From: Terrimonas_A sp051954695
GTDB lineage: Bacteria > Bacteroidota > Bacteroidia > Chitinophagales > Chitinophagaceae
Length of the DNA stretch: 64,000 bases
Direction: 5' to 3'
NCBI GenBank assembly: GCA_051954695.1
Contig: JBQCHL010000011.1
Location: 62,001 to 126,000, forward strand
Shown here: piece by piece, positions 58,178-64,000 of the stretch
How the letters are laid out: every line of letters begins with the position of its first letter
Numbering within the stretch: the stretch's first letter is position 1
Notes under the pieces: model-generated
What the model saw: the letters and a program-made list of their open reading frames with translations, nothing else
Database searches by the model: none
What the model was told of the DNA's origin: nothing
Program-made: the position numbers and the translations under genes

Positions 58178-60544
58178 ATGATCCGCAACTATTTTATCAC
58201 GGCCTGTCGCAATCTTCTTCGTAACAAAGTTTTTTCGCTTATCAATCTTTCCGGTCTGGCCCTCGGTCTGACCTGCAGTCTGCTCATTCTGCTATGGATA
58301 AAAGATGAGCGGAGTGTGGATGGCTTTCATGCCAACGGTCAGCAGCTCTTCAATGTATATGAAAGAGAATACGCGGAAGGGGAAGTTGGCGCCACTTATT
58401 CCACCCCGGCTTTGCTGGCTGAAGAAATGAAAAAGGTATTGCCTGAAGTGGAATATGCGAGCAGCTATTTTTTAGATCAGAATATATTCCGGGTTGGTGA
58501 CAAAATATTCAAACAACAAGGTGCCTGGGTGAGCAATGATTTTCTGAAAATGTTCAGCTTTCCCTTGCTGCAAGGCGATATTAATAATGCTTTACAGGAC
58601 CCGGCGAATATTGCTATTTCCAGAAAAATGGCTGTCTTATTGTTTGGTTCGCCGGCAGAAGCGATTGGTAAAACAGTGCAATACAGTAACAAAGAAAACC
58701 TGGTCGTTACAGCGGTCTTTAATGATATACCGGCTAACTCTTCCCTGCAGTTTGATTATCTGCACAACTGGCAACAATTCCTCCATTTGCATCCTGCAGA
58801 GGCTAAATGGAGCAGCCAGATATCACAAACATTTATTCAATTAAGAAAAAACGCCAATGCTGTATTATTCGGACCCTCTATTACAAAGTTCCTGGATAAA
58901 TATTATACCACACAAGGGCCAGGACTCCGGAAAGAACTCGGCATTCAGCGTTTTGATGAACGTTATCTCCGTTCAAAATTCAGCAATGGAGTGCCAACAG
59001 AAGGCCGCATCGAATATGTGAAACTCTTCAGCCTGGTAGCAATATTCATCTTGCTGATTGCGTGTATCAATTTTATGAACCTGTCAACTGTCCGCGCGGC
59101 TAAACGTACCAAAGAGATCGGTGTACGTAAAGTAGTAGGAGCTGAGCGGGGAACATTGATCCTGCAGTTCATTGGTGAGGCCATGTTGCTCGTATTCTTT
59201 TCGATTATATTGTCGCTTGTACTGGTACAAATGCTGTTGCCATTATTCAATCATATCACGGGTAAGCAAATCGTGTTGCCTGTTGCCCGGCCGGTATTTT
59301 GGTTGCAATTAACCGGGCTTGGATTGATCACCGGGTTTATCGCCGGCAGTTATCCTGCACTTGTATTATCATCACTCCGCCCTGTAAAAGCATTGAAAGG
59401 CGTACTGCGTTTCAGTAACAGCTCGGTAAGTTTCCGGAAAGGGCTGGTCGTTTTCCAGTTTGTATTATCCATTTTACTGATCACCGGTACGATTGTTATT
59501 TCCAAACAAGTGAACTTTTTACAAACCCGCAACCTGGGTTATACAAAAGAGAACCTGGTTACTATTCCGATCGAGGGCGATCTCGACAGGCAATATGCAG
59601 TATTAAAACAAAAAGCCTTACAGCAGTCCGGGATTAAATCCATGTCGCTGATGACGGGATCGCCGACCGGTATCGGCAATTACCAGGACAGTATTATCTG
59701 GGAAGGGAAGGACCCCTCATACCGCCCCACGATGGCCATTGTTTTTGTAGGATATGATTTTATTAAAACAATGGGCATACGATTGTTGCAGGGTCGTGAT
59801 TTTTCCCCGGCTTATGGAGATAGGGGAAACAGCTTCCTGGTAAATGAAACAGCCGCACAGCGTTTCGGCTTTAAAAGCCCGCTTGGGCAAACCTTACGGC
59901 TGGAAGGAGGGGAGCAGGGGCCGATCGTTGGAGTAGTAAAAGACTTTCACCTGTCTTCACTGCACGACCAGGTAGAACCTCTGATCATTAACCTGAGCGA
60001 AAAAGGATGGGGAACGATCGTTGTGAGAACAGAAGCGGGTAAAACACAGCAGGCTTTAACCTTATTGGGGAGTTTATGCAAAGAATTAAACCATGCTTTT
60101 CCATTTACGTACCATTTTGCTGATAAAGAATATGAAGCTTTGTATAAAAGTGAACAGATGATCGGTACTTTAAGCAAAGCCTTTGCTTTTCTGGCGATCT
60201 TAATTTCGTGCCTGGGTTTGTTAGGGCTTGCTATGTTTACAGCTTCGCAAAGGACTAAAGAGATCGGTATCCGGAAAGTGTTGGGAGCAAGCGTTGCAAG
60301 AGTGTTTGTGTTGCTGTCTGGCGAATTCCTGAAACTGGTACTGGCGGCTTTTGTGATTGCTGTACCTTTCTCGTGGTGGCTGGTGCATCAATGGCTGGAT
60401 AATTATGCTTACCGTACTGAATTATCCTGGTGGATATTTGCAGCGGCAGGGATCGTGGCTTTGTTGATAGCTTTACTGACTGTGAGCGCACAGGCGATCA
60501 AAGCAGCAACGGCAAATCCAGTGAAGAGTTTGAAGACGGAGTAG
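58178..60544 (+). CDS. ABC transporter permease of the MacB/FtsX type
   Basis: A 788-residue inner-membrane protein with the double arrangement MacB_PCD-FtsX-MacB_PCD-FtsX. It begins MIRNYFITACRNLLRNKVFSLINLSGLALGLTCSLLILLWIKDE, the usual start in Bacteroidota. FtsX helices include CINFMNLSTVRAAKRTKEIGVRKVVGAERGTLILQF and the C-terminal GLLGLAMFTASQRTKEIGIRKVLGASVARVFVLL. The two KEIG(V/I)RKV(V/L)GA motifs are the coupling segments to the ATPase, which is not encoded nearby. It likely works with an unlinked MacB-type ATPase in lipoprotein or peptide handling. It stands alone. Confidence 0.9.
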   Translation: MIRNYFITACRNLLRNKVFSLINLSGLALGLTCSLLILLWIKDERSVDGFHANGQQLFNVYEREYAEGEVGATYSTPALLAEEMKKVLPEVEYASSYFLDQNIFRVGDKIFKQQGAWVSNDFLKMFSFPLLQGDINNALQDPANIAISRKMAVLLFGSPAEAIGKTVQYSNKENLVVTAVFNDIPANSSLQFDYLHNWQQFLHLHPAEAKWSSQISQTFIQLRKNANAVLFGPSITKFLDKYYTTQGPGLRKELGIQRFDERYLRSKFSNGVPTEGRIEYVKLFSLVAIFILLIACINFMNLSTVRAAKRTKEIGVRKVVGAERGTLILQFIGEAMLLVFFSIILSLVLVQMLLPLFNHITGKQIVLPVARPVFWLQLTGLGLITGFIAGSYPALVLSSLRPVKALKGVLRFSNSSVSFRKGLVVFQFVLSILLITGTIVISKQVNFLQTRNLGYTKENLVTIPIEGDLDRQYAVLKQKALQQSGIKSMSLMTGSPTGIGNYQDSIIWEGKDPSYRPTMAIVFVGYDFIKTMGIRLLQGRDFSPAYGDRGNSFLVNETAAQRFGFKSPLGQTLRLEGGEQGPIVGVVKDFHLSSLHDQVEPLIINLSEKGWGTIVVRTEAGKTQQALTLLGSLCKELNHAFPFTYHFADKEYEALYKSEQMIGTLSKAFAFLAILISCLGLLGLAMFTASQRTKEIGIRKVLGASVARVFVLLSGEFLKLVLAAFVIAVPFSWWLVHQWLDNYAYRTELSWWIFAAAGIVALLIALLTVSAQAIKAATANPVKSLKTE

Positions 60545-60570
60545 GTTTGTGATAGGTAAAGAGAGGAGGC

Positions 60571-61134
60571 TCATTTTTTGTATCCGATTCGTTCCCGGCT
60601 TTCCCATTCCTGTTGGCTAATTGTTTTGTTTAGCATATTTTCTAAGGTATCATATATCTGCTTGAGTTGAACATCATGTTCGCCAAGCCGTTCCCGTATT
60701 TCTTTAAGCTGTTCTTTCAGAGAAAAGTTTTGTGCTACAAATCGCCTGATCTCAACGAATGCCCTCATAATAGAAATGTTCATTTTAATGGCTTTGGGAG
60801 AATGAAGCACGCCGCTTAGCATGGCTACGCCCTGTTCGGTAAAAGCATAAGGCAATAATCCCTTGTTCCGGTGCTTTTGTGAACCGGTCACAATTTGTGA
60901 CCGGTTCACAAAAGGCTGATCAGTGCGATCTATAAGTCTATTTTGTACAATCTGCCATTCCTGTTCTGAAAGCTGAAAAAGAAAGTCTTCCGGAAACCGG
61001 TCTTTATTTCTTCTTACTGCCTGGTTGAACGCTTTGGTAGTGGTATCATACAGCACTGCCAGATCAAAGTCAAGCATTACCCTTTCGCCTCTTATTTCGT
61101 GTATCTTGTCTTGTATCTTTTCTTCACCTGGCAT
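60571..61134 (-). CDS. ORF6N domain protein
   Basis: A 187-residue protein. The ORF6N domain (about 8-100) starts IHEIRGERVMLDFDLAVLYDTTTKAFNQAVRRNKDRFPEDFLFQL, and AFTEQGVAMLSGVLHSPKAIKMNISIMRAFVEIR is the second block. A coiled coil follows (FSLKEQLKEIRERLGEHDVQLKQIYDTLENML). The domain occurs in phage and bacterial DNA-binding proteins with KilA-N/Bro-like context. Between the two blocks, where family members vary most, the DNA holds a 41-nt perfect palindrome (60874-60914). It is convergent with the permease and stands alone. Role unknown; phage or regulatory origin is possible. Confidence 0.88.
   Translation of the reverse strand: MPGEEKIQDKIHEIRGERVMLDFDLAVLYDTTTKAFNQAVRRNKDRFPEDFLFQLSEQEWQIVQNRLIDRTDQPFVNRSQIVTGSQKHRNKGLLPYAFTEQGVAMLSGVLHSPKAIKMNISIMRAFVEIRRFVAQNFSLKEQLKEIRERLGEHDVQLKQIYDTLENMLNKTISQQEWESRERIGYKK
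60874..60914. repeat. 41-nt perfect palindrome inside the ORF6N gene
   Basis: Bases 60874-60893 are the exact reverse complement of 60895-60914, with one central base at 60894. It encodes the stretch PFVNRSQIVTGSQK between the conserved blocks of the protein. A palindrome of this length in a coding region is not explained by the protein sequence and could be a protein-binding site or an inserted repeat. Confidence 0.9.
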
Positions 61135-61277
61135 CTTAATATGTTTCCGGCAAATCTATCAGAAGCTAAGGATGAGAGTAGGTGAAAAAAACAACAATCA
61201 GGTGTGAAAAAACAAAAAGATAAGGGGAAATATAACCCAATATTGGAGTGAGTAACTATCTAATAAAAAAAGCAAGG

Positions 61278-61568
61278 TCAGTTCGGCTGAACTGCCGGCA
61301 ACCTGTAATGCTGGCCGTCCCAGACAAATAATTCATCGATCTCGTACTGCCAGAATTTATAAATGGGGGACTTCTTCAGCAACTTTTCAACTTCTTCACG
61401 GTTAGTGGCATTCAACGTGATCCACACGCGCTGGGTTTCCATACTCACGATATACTGATCAATAATGTCCTTGTTGATAAGGAAATTAATGTAGGTACGG
61501 TGAGGCGGGATCAGGTCGGTGAAATCGTCCTTCATTTCAAATTGTATCGTTACCTGGTACTTCTTCAT
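61278..61568 (-). CDS. Hypothetical small soluble protein
   Basis: A 96-residue protein, family not recognised with certainty. The alternation of strands and helices (KKYQVTIQFEMKDDF, PPHRTYINFLINKDII, YIVSMETQRVWITLNATNREEVEKLLKKSPIYKFWQYEIDELFVWDG) suggests a ferredoxin-like alpha/beta fold of the muconolactone-isomerase or YCII type. No signal peptide or membrane segment is seen. It lies between the ORF6N gene and tRNA-Val(GAC). Length and codon use look natural, and the gene is likely real. Confidence 0.72.
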   Translation of the reverse strand: MKKYQVTIQFEMKDDFTDLIPPHRTYINFLINKDIIDQYIVSMETQRVWITLNATNREEVEKLLKKSPIYKFWQYEIDELFVWDGQHYRLPAVQPN

Positions 61569-61705
61569 ATCATTTACTCTATTACAAAGACAAACAGTAG
61601 GCCTGAAAGTTGCACGGCAAAAAAATAAAATACTACCGTACTATAAAGATAAAAAGCCCTTAATTTTACCGCTCTGCTCCGGTGGTTTTTCTTTAAAAAA
61701 TTAAC

Positions 61706-61783
61706 GGGACGTTAGCTCAGTTGGTTTAGAGCACTACTTTGACAGAGTAGGGGTCACTGGTTCGAGTCCAGTACGTCCCACCA
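61706..61783 (+). tRNA. tRNA-Val (anticodon GAC)
   Basis: Acceptor stem GGGACGT (61706-61712) pairs with ACGTCCC (61773-61779), discriminator A, and an encoded CCA (61781-61783). The anticodon stem CTACT/AGTAG holds loop TTGACAG with anticodon GAC at 61741-61743. The D arm is AGCTCAGTTGGTTTAGAGC and the T arm CTGGTTCGAGTCCAG. It complements tRNA-Val(UAC) for GUC/GUU codons. Confidence 0.95.
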
Positions 61784-61860
61784 CTTTTATACGGCTGGAA
61801 CCTCTTTCAAGAACAGGCTTTGAGGGAGGGGAAACATCCCCAATCGGCTCTATCATGAGC

Positions 61861-62061
61861 GATAGAGGTCAGTCTATCACACCCGGTCTTTTTTGTCCCT
61901 CGTTGTTTTAGGGAAGCGCCTGATAAAAACACCCAATCCACGATATCTGCCATCGGTTTTAGTAGGAGTGCCAAATTAAAGCGTTCAATCCATCACGCTT
62001 GGTCTTCTTGATGTTCCTCGGTTTTAGTGAGAATGCCTGGTTAAAGCGTCCAGTCCACTAC
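61861..62061. repeat. Degenerate tandem repeats derived from the 3' end of mtaB
   Basis: Read on the minus strand, the last codons of mtaB and the DNA after its stop (62061-61997) recur as diverged units at 61996-61942 and 61941-61881, with the start of a fourth at 61880-61861. Each unit begins GT(A)GTGGATTG-like (gene copy GTAGTGGACTGG), then ACGCTTTAA- or GTGTTTTTA-like, and later CTAAAAC. Unit lengths are 65, 55 and 61 nt. None is coding except the first. Confidence 0.7.
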
Positions 62062-63333
62062 CTGGTTCACCCATTCTTCCCGGTAAGGCGTTGTCACACG
62101 AACATAATTATCTGTGTAACCTTCGATCCTCCCGGCTTTATCATGTTTTTCAAACAATACTTTTCGTGTTTGACCCGTATGCAGTCCGGTGAAGTACTGC
62201 ATTTTCATATAGGAGAGATTGCGCAAAGCTTTGTTGCGTTCGTGGCGTGTATGCATTGGCACCACCGGCCCGAGTGTAAGAGCGTGTGTGTTATCCCTTT
62301 CGGAATAAGTGAAGACGTGGAGATAAGAAATATCGAGAGAATGTAAAAAGTCGAATGTTTCTTTGAAAGCCTCATCCGTTTCGCCAGGAAAACCAACGAT
62401 CACATCCACACCGATAGCGCAATGTGGCATCAGGGTTTTGATCAGTTTTACCCTTTCAGCATATAATTCCCTTTTATACCGGCGGCGCATCATCCCCAGC
62501 ACCTTATTACTGCCGCTTTGCAGGGGAATATGAAAATGCGGCATGAACTTATCGCTGTTGGCCACAAAATCAATGATCTCATTGGTCAGCAGGTTGGGTT
62601 CGATGGAAGAAATCCGGTAGCGGCTGATACCTTCGACTTTATCCAGTTCTTTTATTAGTTCGAAAAAATTCTCTTCCCGTTGATTAATACCAATCACTGA
62701 GCCGGCTCCGTCCGGGCCTTTTCCAAAATCGCCCAGGTTAATGCCGGTAAGCACGATTTCCCTGACTCCATTGGCGGCCAGTTCTTCAGCACTTTTGATC
62801 ACATTGGCAATGGTATCACTGCGACTTTTACCCCGGGCCATGGGAATAGTGCAAAAAGAACAGTTATAATCACAGCCGTCCTGCACCTTGAGAAAAGTGC
62901 GGGTGCGGTCGTTCAGGGAGTAAGACGAATGAAACCCCGTCACATCTTCAATATCGCAGGAACAGATTTTTGCAGAATTGCCCTTGGCCAATTCACGGAT
63001 ATGCTGTGCTATATTAAATTTTTCAGCAGCACCGAGTACCAGATCTACGCCCGGGATCTGAGAGATTTCTTTGGGCTTCAGTTGAGCATAACAGCCGGTG
63101 ATCACTACCAGGCTTTCAGGTGCTTTCCTTTGGATACGGCGTACCAATTGCCGGCATTCTTTATCAGCATTTTCGGTAACCGAGCAGGTATTGATCACGT
63201 ACACGTCGGCCTGTTCCTCAAATTCCCGTTTCTCAAACCCTTCCTGCTCAAGTAGTCGTGAGAGGGAAGAGGTTTCCGAGAAATTGAGTTTGCATCCAAG
63301 GGTATGAAATGCTACTGATTTGGCGACGGTCAT
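62041..63333 (-). CDS. mtaB: tRNA t(6)A37 methylthiotransferase MtaB
   Basis: A 430-residue radical-SAM enzyme that adds a methylthio group to t6A37 of tRNAs for ANN codons. N-terminal MTTase domain cysteines are in HTLGCKLNFSE, INTCSVTENADKEC and ITGCYAQLKP. The radical-SAM motif is VQDGCDYNCSFCTIPMARG (CxxxCxxC). ISSIEPNLL and LQSGSNKVLGMMRRRY follow as in the family, with a C-terminal TRAM-like part (VLFEKHDKAGRIEGYTDNYVRV). The start MTVAKSVAFHTLGC is canonical. The 3' end and the following DNA form degenerate tandem repeats. Confidence 0.95.
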   Translation of the reverse strand: MTVAKSVAFHTLGCKLNFSETSSLSRLLEQEGFEKREFEEQADVYVINTCSVTENADKECRQLVRRIQRKAPESLVVITGCYAQLKPKEISQIPGVDLVLGAAEKFNIAQHIRELAKGNSAKICSCDIEDVTGFHSSYSLNDRTRTFLKVQDGCDYNCSFCTIPMARGKSRSDTIANVIKSAEELAANGVREIVLTGINLGDFGKGPDGAGSVIGINQREENFFELIKELDKVEGISRYRISSIEPNLLTNEIIDFVANSDKFMPHFHIPLQSGSNKVLGMMRRRYKRELYAERVKLIKTLMPHCAIGVDVIVGFPGETDEAFKETFDFLHSLDISYLHVFTYSERDNTHALTLGPVVPMHTRHERNKALRNLSYMKMQYFTGLHTGQTRKVLFEKHDKAGRIEGYTDNYVRVTTPYREEWVNQVVDWTL

Positions 63334-63646
63334 AAGGGGGCAAAGATAAGTAATTGGGCCGGGAGACGGGGATAACCCATTTGGAGTTTTTTAGAGGGGT
63401 ACTACCAGAGCCTATGATTGGACTCTGGTTGGCCGCACGAGAATAGAGATTAGGGGCAGTGACATGGTCTAAGCCCTGTTGGGCGCAGGTGGGATCGCCA
63501 AGAACGCAAAGGGTACGCAAAGATCGCAACGCCGGCTTGCGAGAATATCTTGCGCCCCTGGCGGATCCTTTGCGCTCCTGGCGATCCTGCCCGACTGATC
63601 CGCGCTCCTTACAACAAAATCCCTATTTTTAGCCAAATGTTTGACC
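63334..63646. other. Divergent intergenic region with palindromic element
   Basis: 313 nt between mtaB and the DUF4258 gene. The palindrome at 63492-63587 fills much of it; the rest contains CGGGAGAC and GGGG words near mtaB and no clear promoter that I could support. Confidence 0.5.
63492..63587. repeat. CGCAAAG-type palindromic element
   Basis: GGATCGCCA (63492-63500) pairs exactly with TGGCGATCC (63579-63587), and CGCAAAGG (63505-63512) pairs exactly with CCTTTGCG (63567-63574). Further CGCAAAG and TTGCG units lie inside. The outer arms resemble those at 51449-51523. It lies between divergent genes, where a terminator is not expected. Confidence 0.75.
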
Positions 63647-64000
63647 GTGAATAAGAAATGGCTGCCATTTGTATTGGTTATTGTCTTAGCAGTGATATTA
63701 TTCTTTGTGAGGAGAGCGCAAAACAAAGACGTGCCTGAGCCGGAACGGAAAAAAGACCGGCAAACAACCATCGATCCTGCTTCTTCGCCCGACCGTAACC
63801 GCGGTTTTGACAGGCGCATTTCCTATATCGAATACACGCAGCATGCAAAGTGCCGGATGGAATGCCGGAAAATCTCGCAGGCTGAAGTGGAGCAGATCAT
63901 GAAGGAAGGGAAGATCAACTACAAAAAATCAGACGTGCAGGACAGGCCATGCCCCACATATGCACTGGAAGGCGTTACCAGGGACAATCAACGGGTAAGG
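63647..64000 (+). CDS. DUF4258 protein with N-terminal membrane anchor (cut by window end)
   Basis: Starts at the GTG at 63647 and stays open to the window end (118 codons). MNKKWLPFVLVIVLAVILFFVRR is one membrane helix or uncleaved signal, followed by a charged linker (PEPERKKDRQTTIDPASS) and a DUF4258-type domain: ISYIEYTQHAKCRMECRKISQAEVEQIMKEGKINYKKS. The His-Ala-x-x-Arg-Met pattern is the mark of this family, found in small proteins of unknown function, some of them toxin-like (RelE/BrnT-like fold). The C-terminus is outside the window. Confidence 0.82.
   Translation, partial: MNKKWLPFVLVIVLAVILFFVRRAQNKDVPEPERKKDRQTTIDPASSPDRNRGFDRRISYIEYTQHAKCRMECRKISQAEVEQIMKEGKINYKKSDVQDRPCPTYALEGVTRDNQRVR

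Noticed and set aside
61861..62061. CRISPR array
   Set aside because: The units are diverged, differ in length, have no constant repeat with variable spacers and no cas genes nearby; they derive from the mtaB end.

Overview
The window looks like chromosomal DNA of a Bacteroidota bacterium, most likely family Chitinophagaceae. Support comes from the outer-membrane barrel proteins of the CarboxypepD_reg/OMP_b-brl_3 type, LytS/LytTR regulation, a BlaI/BlaR1-type M56 pair, DUF6934, DUF4382, DUF1684, DUF2304 and ORF6N proteins, promoters of the form TTTG-N19/20-TAnnTTTG (in front of tRNA-Val, rpmE and usp), and a near absence of Shine-Dalgarno sequences. No sequence search was possible, so the genus is not claimed.

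Layout. 1-1920 (minus): pgi (cut by the window edge) and threonine aldolase. 2024-6603 (plus): LytS/LytTR two-component pair and a large outer-membrane barrel protein. 7006-10323 (plus): yajQ, rpmE (L31 type B), a GlmU-like sugar nucleotidyltransferase and tpiA. 10389-16155 (plus): a tightly packed six-gene surface-glycan operon (flippase, methyltransferase, GT4, GT39-like, GT2, DUF2304). 16210-25332: a divergent nine-gene sugar-oxidation cluster. 25444-26136 (minus): DUF6934 plus a small partner. 26267-28792 (minus): pfkA-pyk. 29020-34447: RmlD-like reductase, DUF1684, a lipoprotein, arginine deiminase plus CtlX-like citrulline hydrolase, and a universal stress protein. 34611-38822: esterase, a glutathione-peroxidase-like protein without its peroxidatic cysteine, rpiA, and several very small ORFs and hairpins. 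38968-43864 (plus): BlaI, BlaR1-like M56 protease and a second outer-membrane barrel protein. 44125-50362: smc and valS, convergent. 50707-52536: esterase, then clpS-aat (N-degron pathway). 52781-55339: tRNA-Val(UAC) followed by a short segment that ends in a 23-nt copy of the tRNA 3' end. 55418-64000: MORN/YwqK-like protein, RidA, MacB/FtsX-type permease, ORF6N protein, tRNA-Val(GAC), mtaB and a DUF4258 protein cut by the window end.

The most coherent system is the divergent cluster at 16210-25332. A GMC flavoprotein with a CX5CX3C motif, a gluconate-2-dehydrogenase-subunit-3 protein, a lipoprotein c-type cytochrome, three xylose-isomerase-like TIM barrels, a Gfo/Idh/MocA oxidoreductase, a DUF1080 (3-keto-disaccharide hydrolase family) lipoprotein and an NHS-type MFS transporter together read as a pathway in which glycosides are oxidised outside the cytoplasm to keto-sugars, cleaved, imported and then isomerised or reduced. 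The other unusual points are the tRNA-Val fragment that brackets a possible mini-island, several families of imperfect or perfect palindromes (one inside an ORF6N gene), degenerate tandem repeats derived from the 3' end of mtaB, a 14-codon ORF with a perfect Shine-Dalgarno sequence, and a 37-residue membrane protein.
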